DNA of 51,921 bases from contig JAQGBZ010000410.1 in assembly GCA_034687125.1 (NCBI GenBank), positions 1 through 51,921 of the forward strand. Reading direction: 5' to 3'. Below, one piece after another: positions 22,401 through 37,400 of the stretch. The first letter of the stretch is position 1. The number at the start of each line of letters is the position of its first letter. Below the pieces are notes generated by a model. It was given only the letters and a program-made list of their open reading frames with translations. It ran no database searches and had not been told where the DNA came from. Source of the DNA: Neelides folsomi (taxonomy: Eukaryota > Arthropoda > Collembola > Neelipleona > Neelidae). Position numbers and translations under genes: made by a program.

Positions 22401-25400
22401 AAGTAATATTTCCATTTATGTTTTATCTACATAATTGAAATATCAATGTAATGGAAAGGTAAAAGAACATGTTACATGTATAAAAGAAATATTTAAATGA
22501 ATAAAGTACGTATTGTAAATAGTGTTTTCATACTATAAAATATTCAGCCCGTATTGTGCTGAGAATCGTAAAATAATATAAATAATATGAACAAATATGT
22601 GTTGTAGGATTGTAGCGTATAAGTTATACGATAAGCATGTATGATAATTGTAACCAGGAGAGAGTGAAAGTAAAAGATTGCTTTTCCTTGTGGGAGTATG
22701 GAACGAGTGAGGTAGAACGGGAAGAAGATGGGAGGATCGGAAGTGACTTGTTCCATCTCCGTCGCTGTCACTCAAAAAGGATCTTGCCCACCTTCTTCGC
22801 AATTCCTCCACAAATTCCGACTACTTCTGCTCTACTGGGACGAAACTCTTCTCCGTCCCTCTCAGGAGAAATGACGAAATTGGATCGAGATTTCTTCAAA
22901 TGAAAAAAATGGATATACACCGTCACATAAAATCCACTCTCATTTCTCGACCTTTTTACTACTTCCATTTTCTTTCATGCCTTAATAATGCCAATCATAT
23001 AGCGTATAAAAATGTAATACCTTAATATATTGGATTCAATATACAATTGTACCGTATCTCGCTAAAAGTATTACTTATATTAACTTGGATACAAATGTAT
23101 ATTTTTTGTTACTTGTTCGTTTTTGTAATACTGAGAAATATCTTATAATCGCTCAATATTATGCAATATAAATTTATATACTCTATATTTTTATGCATTA
23201 CATCTTACATTTAATTAATTTCATTTTGGTGCAAATTAATAATTGTACTTTGTTAATAAATATACATACAATACTTTTGTTATTTTTCAATTTTTCATAT
23301 TTAGGAAAAATCAAAGAAATGTTTTCTCTCCTGAATATTATTTGAAGTGGAAAGAAGTTAATTATATACTATATTATTTCTTATTTGAGTGATTTACCTC
23401 CTGTGAATGCTCAAGGTGCTCGTTGAATTGATCGCCAACTTCTTCGAGTCGATCAGCGTCAGTCGTCAGAGCTGCGTTTCGAAGAACGTCGACTAACTCG
23501 GAAGCGTATTTCGATGCGTTCAACATATCGTTTGCCTTTTTGAAAAAAATATTATCAAAATATCCATCATTTTTTAAATTATTTTTAGAACATAGTATAG
23601 TTTTACGATGAAAATTATTTTAAAAAATACAATATGTGGAATTTGTAGTAAACTTTTTAGAAAAGAGAGGTCTTGAAAAAAGTCTACGTGATATATTTTA
23701 TGCTCTTATATAGCATTATTCCCATTGCAAGTGCACGTCTGGATTTTGACATAAAATACATTTATGTAAAAATGAGATGTGCACCACAGATTGGCTTTTC
23801 CCTATAAAGGAATTCGTAAAATGCATTTTTTGGAAAGAGTTAATAAAGGAGAGTTTAAGATTTCCTCCTATCGTTTTATTGGGTATGGAAAAGTTTGGTG
23901 AAAGGAGAATAACTTTCGTTTTAAAAAGCGGCACTTACTTGCAACGTGGCCGTTCCTTGGAGTTGAGCTCTAAGTTCGTAGACAGATTTGAGTGTGCCTT
24001 CGATAGCGCCCTCGAGGTCATTGGAAGGACTCTCTTTTGGCTGCTCTTGTTGCTGCAATAAAGATAAACCCGACTTCACATCTACTCAACATTGTAATGG
24101 GGGCTCGAGTTCGAAATTCGTCAATGGGAATGGAATCCTCAAGGCTCCCATTCCTTTTTATCTTCCCCATCAAGAATCCATTTTAGCCCGGGGCCTTACA
24201 ACTGCCTCCTCGCCCGCACCGGGAAAACTTCCATTCTCTTCCATCCCACATCCGATGACAGCCACCACGACAATTCCATTCTTACATTATTAATTATGGC
24301 TCATCACCATCATCTGTGGAACTTTTTCCATTCCTACACCTATGAATGTAATGTTCATATCTGTACTTATATGCCTACTCTTGTTCTTGTACAAAAGGCT
24401 GTCGGCCCCGTAGAGGCTAGACATAATAAAAGATGAACATTATCCCATATCTCATAAAGTTACATGTATTAGGAGGCCATAAAGGAAGCTATTGGGACTC
24501 GTACAGAAAAATGGATCGCATTTCCTCACAAATTTCCTTAGAACCACAGTCGTCTGTATGGGCATGGAGGTATTCGAAGATGAGAATTCTCCAGCCGGAG
24601 GAGGAGAAAATGGAAATGGAAAAGTGGCGAATGAAACAATTTAATTAGCCTTCTTCGGGATATGAGGATAAAATTGGATTTGAATAACGTGAATCAATCA
24701 ACTTCATCTCTCCCGACCCACTTTACCCTCAATTCACATTTTTGATGTAGAGGAAGAAAGAAAATTCATTTCAGACCAAGGAATAAAATAGATATTGGAT
24801 ACATTGAACATCACATCCCTACAGATCTTACTTTTATATTGTAAATAAATAAATTTTTTCCAGACAGATCAAATCACACAATTTTTGAGAGCCATCCATT
24901 ACATGTCGAAATAAAATTTCGAATGACCAACACAACCATTCATATCACTATTTTGAGTATGCATTTAAAATGCTTTCTACTCGATTTTATAAAATTATGT
25001 AAGTTCCCTATATTACAACATGCATTTTATAAAACAGAAAATATTAATAGTATTTTTATTTTATCATTTTCTTCCATTGATAAATTCTGCGTATATGTCT
25101 GTTTAGTAGTTTGATTTCAATTATCAAAATCACCAGCACTTATGTGCTCAAACTCGAAATCAATCTTTTGTATTTCGTAAAATCCGAAGAATTTATGTTT
25201 TCTTCCAGGCAAACTGACATAGATAGATATTATGATAAAAAAGAAAACAGTCAAGTCGAACCTATCAAAATTGATCAATGTCGAATTTCTATTTATTCTC
25301 TTCATCCTAACGTTGAATTGATGGAATGGTCGTAACATGTAAAACGCCCTCACTTCATCCATAAATATCCTCTTGCTCATCAGCCATTATTCATGATAAT

Positions 25401-28400
25401 CAATGATAGCAGAGGGCAAAAGTTAATCACGGAGGATGAACTATGCTATTTACATACATACATTGTTGTTTATATAGCAAATATTATATTTAGAACCCTG
25501 AAGACTTTAAGTAAATATAGAGACTGGAAAGAGAATTGACTAATAGAGAAAATAAACTACTCTTGCATACAGATGGATATTTAGGGAGCAAATGGCATGA
25601 GACTATAATGGGAATCTCTATTTGCTCAACACATGAAGAATTCAAATAAATCTATGACAAAAAGAGTGAAAGCAAATAGTTAAATACATACTGACATCCG
25701 GGCTGCACTTTCAAAATGTACATTAAAAATTAGATATTCCGAGGAGTATATAACAATCGCACTGAGGATGATATTTAAATTATGTAATATACTTAAAAAT
25801 ATAGGAAAATTTTAAGTCAGAGATAAAAAGGATTGTAGAAGCAAATATGAGGAGACTTTCAAAGTCTTGAATTGAATTACTCTTGAGCATATTTAAGATG
25901 TCAGGTGTAAGTAAAGGGAGTTGAGCGCGAAGGGCCAACTCCGTTCCACTCACTGGTTTTCTCCATTTGAGGCATTTAGCTTGAATGTCTCCTTCCGTCT
26001 CAATTACTTCCAATGAGTCTCTGACAGAGTCCACTTTGACTCACAGAAGGTACTTCGACTAACTCGCCCACTACCATTACGTACATCTTGGAAGAAATCC
26101 CACGGGGAGGATTCTCTTAATTAAAAAGCCTCCTTGTGAGCTCATACAGGCATCATCAATTAGAGAATTATTAGGAAATGTGTTGAATCGGAACCCAAAG
26201 AACTAATTTATTTCCGATTAGAGTATAAGGAGAGTGAAAAGGAAAGTTAATCAACTTCTTCTGAATCGATTAATCGAGCAATTGTCAGAAACTAATTTCT
26301 TTCATTTTGAATTTTTACTCAAAATCATATAAGTTATTACATCCTTTTAGATAAAACATACTTATATTCTATTCAGAAAATCCGTGCAGGTGAGTTTGAA
26401 AAACCCGCACATAATTTCCAGAGATACGAATTTCAATTTCACTGTTACTATTAATTGTAGTATTGCATATGCAATATTTAAACCAATTCATTACCCATCA
26501 ACAAAATACATAACATAACTATTTCAATAACATTTCATTGCATTTGAATTTTATTGATGTTTTAATGAAACAATAAAATAATGTAATCGAGGCCAAAATA
26601 TAAAATAAACATTAAACTTTTTCAAAAACAATATAAATTTATAATATGGATTTTCTGAATAGAATATAGGTACATGTTATACAAATACATAATATGTAAT
26701 AATAAATATAATGATTGTATGAAAAACTACAGGCATTAGGATTGAAAGTTTAAATGGGTATTAATTATGTTATTTGTATATTGTATACCTATCTGAAGGT
26801 TAAAGGTTAATATTGCTTACAAACATAACACATGGAATAAGTATTTCAAACTTTTATAAGTAAAGTATAAAAAAGATAATTATCTTATTATTTTTTCCTC
26901 GTATACTAGAGGATTAAACATAATTTCTTCAATATACCATACAATATAAAACGTATAAATAGATGCATTTATTATATTTATTTACGATGAGCTAATAGCA
27001 TAGACCTTTTTAGTAATCCACAATATACTTCAAATGTCGGTTTTCCTCCTGGAAAGTTGCCAATAATGCTCGAGATATCTGTGAATGTTGAAGTAATGTA
27101 AAGGAGCAACTTGTCAATTCTCTTTTGTTTCACACGGCTGCGACAGCAAACCCTTTCCTCTCTTCAGCTGATAATCATCAGTTTCTACTCAATCATGTGT
27201 ATTTCAATATCTTGAATGACGGGAGATTAAAAACCTCGCTTTTTATGACCTGGCCCTAATGGGAGTGGGAATGGAAAAACGAGGTTTGAATTTATCTTTA
27301 CTTCTTGTTATTCCTTATCTATTAAGATGATGGTGCCGGAAGTCGGGTGTTCTTCCGTCCACAAAGAGACCCCGAGGAAAACTTTCTCTTTAGATCTTAT
27401 GGAGTCCTTTAGCTGGTTGTGGTACTTTTACCCTAGTTGACAGACTCTACATCCTCTCTAGTTTTCATTAGGACATTCAGTTCTTTTTATCTCTTTGAGT
27501 CCCTTTACAAATCCCATTGAGGACCTAACGAAGTCATTCGCCTTTGAATCAACTCCTCTTTCTTTATCCCTCTCCCCACCAAATAACTTTGCCAAGTGAA
27601 ATGAATTAATTATTAGGCCAAACTTTTCTCTTCCAGCTTTTCCCATCTCATCTTTAGAAATGAACTATTCAATTTAACGTTGTAATTTTCTCACAAACCA
27701 CTTCATTTCGTTGATAAATGGTGATAAATGTGATTTAAGTTGGTAATTCAACAAGCTACATCTGAATTCAAATGAGTTTCGACTCAATACGTGCGACGTC
27801 GAAAATTTAATTTTTCAAAGAAAGGGCATTAATATTGTGATATGGAATTGCATAAAGTTATGCGACAAGTATTAAGAAAAGTCATGCAAGAATGTGCTTC
27901 AAGATAAGAAACTGGCAAAACTTTGCTCAGAGATTGCATAAAGTTGTTAATTAATTAATGTAATTTTAAATGAGCAGGATAAAGTGAAAAGAGCAGATTA
28001 CAAATGCATTTTCTCTATTTAACTCCCAAAACATTTATCTGCAAAAACTTTCCTCCTCATTATTTCTTGTAGGTATTTGTATTATGAGAAATGAATGAAA
28101 GTGGAGTGTCCGAACTGGTGGCCATCAACCTTCTTCATGGACCAAATAACTTATCTTTCACTGTCCCCTTAAAAGCTTTTTCAGCTCATCGTTTCCTCGT
28201 TACGGACTCGGACAGGGAAAATGTGTGACTCGAGGAGCTGACAAAAACGGCGGTGTGACGTCAATCCGGAGTCGATTTATTTTAACAAAATTTTATTTCA
28301 TAATATTCCTCCAGGCTGGGGGAGAAAATGAGAGTTGGTGAATAAAGATTTAAGATTCAGGCCACCAGCCACTGTGGGAATTAAAATCTATACCCAGACA

Positions 28401-31400
28401 CTCCCGCCTGACTCCTCAGCTAACGAGAAGAATAATCTCTTGTGGGAAGGGCATGAACACGCTGGGTTTGGAAGGCTTTAAATAAATCCTGCTTTCCCAC
28501 CATCATCACTGCATTTCAAATGAGACGCGAAGGAAATTGGACCCGAAGAATAAGAATAAAAATGAAAATTAAAATGAGTGAGGCCCTTGAGAGATAACAG
28601 GTTGAAATCATGAACATATTGCCATCCATATTCAACTCATAGTTATCTATCTAAAATACTCTCGTGAGAGTTTAATTTAACCAGAATTATTTTAATTTCC
28701 CTCTTTGGATCATATCTACAAGTTGTAATTTTTATCTCAGGATCTTTCCTTTCTTAATGAAATGAAAGACATTCGAAGTTACAAAGTAAACAATGCTTAC
28801 AACTTACTCTACATATTAAAGATAGTAAATTCTAATCTTTTTAATAGATTTCTTTTCATAAAGATTTTCATCAAGGAATAGGAGAAAACGAGCAAATTCG
28901 GCTTGTATAATATTTAGTTATGTATCGCTCATGAAATATTTAAGATTAAATTACTTGTGTAAGACCGACGCGTAAGAGTTGATTTAGCTGCAGTCTCACT
29001 CGATCACAAATGAGTAGAATATTTTCCCGGTGTTCATGAGTAGTATATGCGGAATCTGTAAAGTCCTGAAAAAAGACAAACAAACCATGAAAGTTTTCAA
29101 CATACATTAGACATAAACATTAACTTTGATATAATAAAAACAATAAAATTATATTAAAACTTTGAGGGGATTGTGTTTTGGTAATTTTAAATTCACCATG
29201 TTTGAATTACTTATAATTAAAATCAAAGATGAAAAAAGATTATATTTTATCCCTAATCATGAAGTGGGGTGGAAGATTAATTTTTTTAAAATTCAAAAAT
29301 AACATAATCTTAGCAGTTTGATAAAAAAAAATAATGATTCTCTTAGGGCAATCCTCATTAATGAACTCTCATCTTCTTTTCATAAAACCTGAAGTAAAGC
29401 TCTTTTATAAGATTTAAAAAATTTCTAACGATGAGCTTATTTGCAACGTTAGAATAATATTTACTTAACTTGATCTGAAATAAGGAAAAGTTTATCACAA
29501 TATATGAAGACATTATTTGAAATGAAAACGCAAATTCTCCCAGACCCTAACCGTTATCATAATGTATAAAATATGTATAAAATATGGTGTAAAAAATAAA
29601 AATAAATTCGATAAAGTAGGTATGCATAATATTAATTTCATATCTAGGTAAAGTGTTGGCTAAGAACCGGAAGGTTTGAATTCATAGAGGGTCAAATCCT
29701 CCATGAAAACTTTTAACTTTTCTAAAGATCTTAGGGCGAGACTAAAAAGTATAACCATGGATGGAAGAAGTTGGTAAATGGGAATTGGGTTTCCGGGCGC
29801 CAACCGGCACCATAAGATCCCCATCTTTGAAATATTTCATATAAAATTATCCAGGTTCTACATCTCATAGGTATAAATATAAGAGGAAATATCTTGATCT
29901 AAGCAATGACATGCCTTTGGTTAATACTCCCCAAGTTTAGCTAAATTCTTTTATGGCTTCGAATTGTGTGGAAGATTAACTCAACATATACATAAGCCTT
30001 TGCGTATGAGAGGACGTAAGTATGTAACCGAGCTTATATCTATGTCCCTTGGATTATAAGCCCCTTTTATAAGCATTATAAGCAGGAATATGGTAAATGG
30101 GAAAAGTTTTGGGAATATCTTCATCTCTCTCTTACTTGTATTCGTTCGAGGATGAACTCCAAGGCGGCGGGGAGCTGCTGCCTCGCCTGTGGTCCCACGA
30201 GAGTCATCCTCGTCACCTCAACTTGATCAAGGAAACGCTGGAGCGACCAGCTCACTGATTGGCTCCCTTCCCAGTCATCCTGAAATAAGGAACAATTAAA
30301 TGTACTTGAGTTCATCTGGAGAAAGATCGGAATGACGTGTGGGGAGGAGTTAAAGAGACCCTTTGTAACATTTGCCATCCTCACGAGTTCTTACTCAAGT
30401 GGAAAGTGAGAAGATGAGAGGAAGCCCACCATGAAATTCCCAACATTACTTCCGATTCGCATTTTACTCTTCGCTACTTCCAACATGGAACTTTCCTTTT
30501 TTGCTAAAGGTCTTATTTTACCAAGAAAATCTTATTACATAAAGGATGTACCAAACGAAATTTATATTTATATATGATATGATAAATCCTTCTAAATTTT
30601 GTTTCATAATTTCGTATAATACCGTACATGCATAGTTAAGAGTACACTTATACATTGCTTACATATGTATAATATGTACCAGTAGTGTATCATTAACTTT
30701 AATTTTAAATGTGGTTATTTACAAGGACCAAGCCCATTCCAATGAGGGGATTAGAAGAGTTGTGAAAGTGGGAAAATATATTTGTCGGCATGAACTTATT
30801 CATAAGTAATGAGAATGGCAAGGAAAGTTCGTCAATAGGATCAAATGCTAACAATCAATTTAAAAGGAGAATATCCAATTTGATCGCTTGAAAAGGGTGA
30901 AAGTCACGTCGAATGAAGACGCGACTTTACCTATTTTAAATTAACATCTAGCTGCTCATACAATCTAATAGACATATCCAGATGGAAAAGAGGGTGAGAA
31001 TAGGAAAGGAAGTTATTATTAGTTTCGTTCTTCAATTTCACAGGCGATGGCATTTTCACATTTCCCAAGGAGAGACGCCTAATGAATATTTATGAATTGC
31101 CCTTTTTCATCTCATTTCAAATCAGACACCAAATAGGAGATGAGAGAGTCAAAATAATGCATTTACATTCTATTCGCAACCAGTAAGCTCTCAGAGCTTC
31201 TCTCACACAAAAGAAGATGGGCTTGAGAATTTGAAACCCTCAGAGAAGACGACTGTTGTAAATGAAGAAAAAGGGGGATTTAAGAGTGGAAGAGACAGAC
31301 TTGTCAGCGTCGAGCGTCTTATTCAAGATCTTTAGGTATAATGGCAATCTCGGAAACTTTGCATATGGAAGATTTACCCGAGTTGGAGAAATTCGATACT

Positions 31401-34400
31401 TAATTTGAGATACAGTAAATCCTCGTGAGAACTTCCCTATAATCCCTCTTCAATTATTAATAAGTTAGAAGCTCAGACATTATTTTGCAAATAGGCTATC
31501 CAATGTCTTATTAAAATGACAGCCAACTCGAGGCTATCATTTCGGGAATCTTCTAACTTCTTTTTAAAGTTGTCAAGTATCTTTGTTAATTAAGCTTATT
31601 TCACATTCTATCGCAATTTGATCCTATTCTGAATTTCTCACATATCTGTAGTTAGGATTTTGGATCAAAGCTCTTTTTAACCAGATAAAATTCTAATGAA
31701 ACTAGATCAGAAAGTAATGTAGTTTTACAGAATGGGAATTTTGGCTACATTTGTGAATGCTAAATTTTAAAAATAATGCTTCGATTCCCTCCGATATCCT
31801 CAAAATAAATAAATCATGTACAAAAAGTCTGATTACAATACAAACTGATGGAAAAATGTTCGAGATGCAAATAGGCGTAATACAAATAAGGTATGGTATT
31901 TTCCCTTAACATCAAAAATAGTATGTATAAGCATTTAAGAAGATTCGCCGTAGGAAATTTTGAGAATCAATTTCCGTAATGATGGCGATTCTTTGGAAAT
32001 GGGAGGAGCCGATCTGGGAAAGCTCTTATTGCTCTCTGTAAGTGAAAGCTTAAAATGAATGACCAATTGCGAGTTGTTGAATGCATTACGAATGTGAAGA
32101 TTCGAAGAAAGTGAGCGCATTTCCAGAGGAGTGAATGTGGAAGAAAAGATAAATAAGATTTAGAAAGGGACTTGAGGGGCCAATGCCTTCGATTTATCCT
32201 CAAGTGAGCTTCTTCATTTCTTAGGGCGGGGAAATCCACATTTTTCTTTTTAGATTGTTCCCCAATGAATTTCCAGATTCCTCGAAGCTGATACTCTCCG
32301 TAACATAAATCACAGAAGCTCATTGAGCCAAAGCCGCCGCCCCAATTTCCTCAACTTGATATCAAGATCTTTGCCCTTGTGATGCAATATTGCCAGGGAG
32401 AGAGATAACGCGATCCTTGAAATCAGTGGTGGTAGGTTTGAGCGAGTAGGCGGATAAATTATGCATAAGGAGCTCTTTGGTCGGATCAACAAGCTTCATG
32501 ATCTCTCTCCGGGGTCTTTGGGAATAGAATACCTCTTTTGCCTGCCGATGTTGAGTAGAGGAAGGAGGGCAGGCCACGAGGGCGGCGGCGGAATCCAAGA
32601 CCCCGTCCTTTACCACGTAGTGGATGAGGTCCATGGCTCGCCGCATCTGGCAGAACACAGTGTCACGGTTCTCACGGGCTGAAGGGCACTCCGGATGCCT
32701 CAAACACGTCTGAAATTGAGAGACAACACGTCATTACTCTCTGCGTAAAGAGCTTACTCCGAATAACAATCGTGTAAAATTCCTGCCTTGGGATTTACAT
32801 CCTCAAAGAAAAGGAGGAATTGGGCCAAGAGGAGATAAAGAAAGAGCAGGAAGATCCTTTGCGATGACTTTTTCCTTCTCAAAATGGGGAATTGGAGATC
32901 TACTGGATTCTGCTCCAGAGAAACCTTTGACTTTACCATCATTGAAGTTCAAAGAGAAGTTGAGTGGAACATTCCTCAGTTTCCTTTCTCAACTCTTGAC
33001 TGATTGAGGGAAATGGCCATTCCCAACCCCAAGAAATTTATTTCTCTTCTTCTGGCAGAATAAATAAGATTTTTCATAAAATTTTTCAACTACAATTTTA
33101 AAAAAGAAATTTAAAGATATATGTACGTACATAGTTTTTCAATACGCGCTTGGAATTTTATTTTTATTTATCAAATAAGAATAATATAACACAAGAATCA
33201 AGTTACATTTTGTTTTGATTATTCCTAGTAAATGTAAGTATTCTTAAATTTCGTATTAAATGGAAAGTCAAATGCTGATATCATAAATATTTGTTTTTTG
33301 GGATAAGATAGATGTACCAGCTTCATAATATTATAAGAATATGAAACAACGTTTAACTTTTGTCATGTCACGATCATTACTTCAGAAATGAAAAAATTTA
33401 GAAAATTACAATATGAATGCAATAAAAGGAATGATGCTGAGTGTTTCAAAGTGCGCATTTCTCAAGCTCGATCATTCATATTTTGAAGTTGAGGGAGGAA
33501 TGCGAGTTATGAAAAGTCTTCTCATTTTCCACATGCTGCGCCCATTAAGGTCGCAGATGGGTGAGAAATGAGTATTTTTTTGAATAAAAAAGAAGTTTAA
33601 AATGTCGTGTTGCGAATGAAGAGGAAGTGCCATGAAAGAAGTGAGAAATGTGCAAAGATGTAAATCCACTCAGGAAGGAGTAAAATGAAAAGAGAAAGTG
33701 AAGGACCTCCTGGCAAGATCCACGAACAGTTCAAGAAGCACACAAGGAATTGAAAAGGAAGGTGGTGAAGAGAAGGATGACAGGAAACTTCCATCATCAC
33801 AACAACTTGGCACGTGACAATACCAGAAGTCCTCTCCACTTCTCTCGCCACTTCCCACCCATCTCCCGCATTTGTTTACGTAATTAGGGGTTAATGGAAG
33901 AATGTACGGAAAGTGATTAATGAACATTTCGGTTATACTATCAGTATAGCTCCTTTCAAACACAGATGAGCACTTGTAAATATTGTAAATATAAAAACCT
34001 ACTTTTTACCGTCGCAAGATTAAACTCTTTTTGGTGCATTAAAGCGAAATTCTCTAGTAATACTCGTTTTTAGGCTCAAGACCCTCAAGTCAAGATTGGT
34101 TCATTTTTATCTGGGAATGAAGTATAATTAATTTTCAACCCTTCAAGTCTCTTTCATGTAAAATGAGAAAGAGAGTTTTAAAGGTTTCAAAAAGAAAATC
34201 AATAACACCCACATTGAGTTGAGTATTTTTAGAGAAAATAAAGCTTTTTACACAAACTGCATTTTCATCTGTATGAAGTTGAGATTCTTTTACATTTCTC
34301 AACAAAGTGAAAAAACATCCATAGAAAGTATTTAATATTAAAATTCTTATTTTATTCACGCTTTATGATTTTGGAATTTTAGCAAACGTTTTATCTTTTC

Positions 34401-37400
34401 GTAAGATAAAAGTCAAAAAATATTAAACAATGTGTCAAAGTATTAATTCTGGTATGTCTATAGTGAAGATGCAATAAAAGTATTTAGCAGTATAAATAAT
34501 AAAAGTAATGACGGTGGAAGCTTATTTCTTTTCATAGTATAATACCTACTTCATTTTTATATTTATTAGTTTTAAGATTATAAATACTAACACTGTAGTA
34601 TTACATATAAGAAGTATGTATATCTTTTGAGTAAAGAAAAGATTTTTTCATTTATGTCTCAAGACCATATGAAAGCGCATAAATTATGAGTCGCATAAAA
34701 GAACGATGATCTAAACCATCTTCGCCACCAGATAAACTATCTTATATGACATGAAAAAAGTTCGTTTATTCGGGTGACGAAACCTCTAACAGACCCTATA
34801 GGATATCCTGTACAATGTACCACGTTATTCTTTCGTTTCAATTTAGGAGAAAGTGCGAGTTCCTTTATTCGAAGTGGAAAGAAAGTTAATGTGTCTCTCC
34901 TTGCCTCTACGACCTGAAAAGAGAGCATAAATTGCAATTTTACTCCCGTTTCCCGGATCCCCGCCGGCTCACCGGCTTCCCTCTACGGATTCCCTCTCCA
35001 CACTCAAAAACTCACAGCACTAATCTATTTCATTTTCCCGGCTCGAGAGCCCAATTAAGATTATTTATGGAAACAAAGTTATTTGGGCCTCCCTCAGACA
35101 CAATCATCATTATCATCAGAGAAGCATAAGTAAGTAGTTGAAATTGGTGGAGATTCCTACAACTGACTTTGAGTCTCTTCATTAAGACCAATATGGATTG
35201 ATCTTCGTGGCTAAATAATTACCTGTTTCCATTCAATAATAATTCAAAAGTGTACAAGTTGAAAATCCGATAAATTATTTTTCTTGAGAATGAATGTAAC
35301 TTTTTATTACCTAACAAGTGTATGTATTATGTATGGTGTATGGTATAATGTCTAGTATACGAGAGTCGAGAGAATAGAAGTGGAGGGTGGTGAAAGGCTT
35401 TAAATTCTTATATAGTAACATCGATAAATAATTCAATTAAAAGAGGAATTAATTGGATGAAATATTTGTTCGAATGAACGATTTGCAAAGGATTTTTGTC
35501 AACAAGACATTTTATCCACACCAATTCACAATGTTCGACTTCTCCTTCAACATTCATTTCTGAATCTAGTCAAATTAAATTATCAGAGAATTTTAAAAAA
35601 GGAATTTAATTATTTTGATTAAAGCCTCTCTCAAAATTAAATCTTTTGTTTGTATTTAATCTTTGATTGAGTTCAAAAATGTAGAATGAGTATCTGATGA
35701 ATATTAAATTTTAGTTTTATGTATTTTGTGAAAAGCAATGAAGACTTAGCAGTATGATTATGATTAAATAAATAATTATTTACTTTTTAGTGCTTGTTCT
35801 TAGATAAAAATAATTTGGAGACTAGAGCTTTTTGTGATCTTTTTCAGCGTAAATTAAAATTCATTGAAAATTAGGGAGTTTTACAGCCTTTTCCCTCATT
35901 TTCTTAAGAATTTTCCTAAATGGTAGGTATCTAAATACTTAATAAATAAAGTGTCATAAAACCATTTCGAACCTTAAAGGGTAGTGACAATTACGATTAT
36001 TAAGGAAAAATTTCCTGTGAGCGGACAAACGTTGTTTAAGGTATAAATGTTATTAGCACATACCATATACTTATCCTTGTCACAATTTATTATAATTCTT
36101 CATTTTGTTAAATATTACAAATTGAAAAAAATTTTAATATACGAACTCATTTGTGAAAGATGATGAAAGTATCTATCGAACTATCTAACGAACTATAATA
36201 CTACTAAGGAAGTCGATATAATATTTAATATAAGGTAGATAATTAATTTGATATGTGTAAATATACCTAGTATTAACTATCTGTATTTATTTCTCATCTG
36301 AACATGAGAAATGTAAGTGAATAGTAGAAATTCATAAAGGATTTAGCCAAGAAGATTCTTTTGGCGAAATGCGGATTTGTACCTAAGAAGCTTATAGGAC
36401 GACTGTTCGGTCCATGTAAGCCGATTTGTGCGAATAATTTTTGACGTATTTTGGGGTTCGACTTGGGCATGGAAAAAGCGGCATTTAAATATAATATTAC
36501 ATATGCTACAAATAATATATTACCTATATAATGTATCTGTACATATCACTGTGCATACCTATGTGCGGTATAACATACATAAGCTATGTAAATGCAAATA
36601 CATAGCAAGAGAATATATTCTATTCATATTTATTTACTTAGGACTTTACTTCCATTTTTCTATTCAAATATTCCCAAATCTCAATTTTCATCTTTTCCAT
36701 GAATGATTAGACTCTTTTGATATCTCACATTTTTCTTATGGGAAATGAAAATATAGAGTTTACCTTCGCGGAAGTGAGTAGCATCATGGTTGAGCGTTCG
36801 AGGACGTGTCTTGCGGCGGCCATCTGAGCTCGCCTTCGCTCGTCTTTGAGATCAGTCTGTCTGTCACCGGTGAGCTGGGCCAACTCGACCATTTCACTCC
36901 CAAATTGGCTAAAAGCTTTCACAAACTCTGTAAAGTTTGCGACGGACTCAAGCCTCGTTAGTGTATTCACCACCTATGAAATACAGGAGAATGCACTCAC
37001 AATCATTTCGTCCTTATTCATATAATTCATACATATGGCTTGGCTTAATCCATACTCGTAAATACAAATGATTAACCTTTATTACAGCCTCAGCTCATAT
37101 CCTCAATTCTGGGAGAAATAGGAAATGTGAGTTGTAAATTTGGGCTCCTCATTTACATTAATCACTACTCAAAGAAGGATAATTCCCACACTCTCTTCTC
37201 CAGCTAGAGACGAATCGATTGGGTTCTCAGCCGAGGCTCTTGGTTCCGGAGGAACTCGAATTACTCTCGCCCGCCCCCGTCACCATCATCCTATATGAAC
37301 CGTGTAATGAGGCCCTTACACACTCCGACCCAGGCCAACTCATTATTAATGAACGAATTATGGTGATTCTCCCAATAAATTATACAAACCATAATTATCC

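Noticed and set aside
25780..26034. Minus-strand open frame MDSVRDSLEVIETEGDIQAK considered as an alpha-catulin exon
   Set aside because: Exon F (ends RVGLTQ) joins directly to exon G (starts QQEQPKES) in phase and in family alignment, leaving no gap for it.
29650..29715. tRNA-like string with GGTTTGAATTC and GGGTCAAATCCT
   Set aside because: No cloverleaf can be drawn with paired acceptor, D and anticodon stems.
32362..32613. Open extension of exon D past its donor
   Set aside because: No counterpart in alpha-catulin, and splicing to exon E gives a continuous family match.
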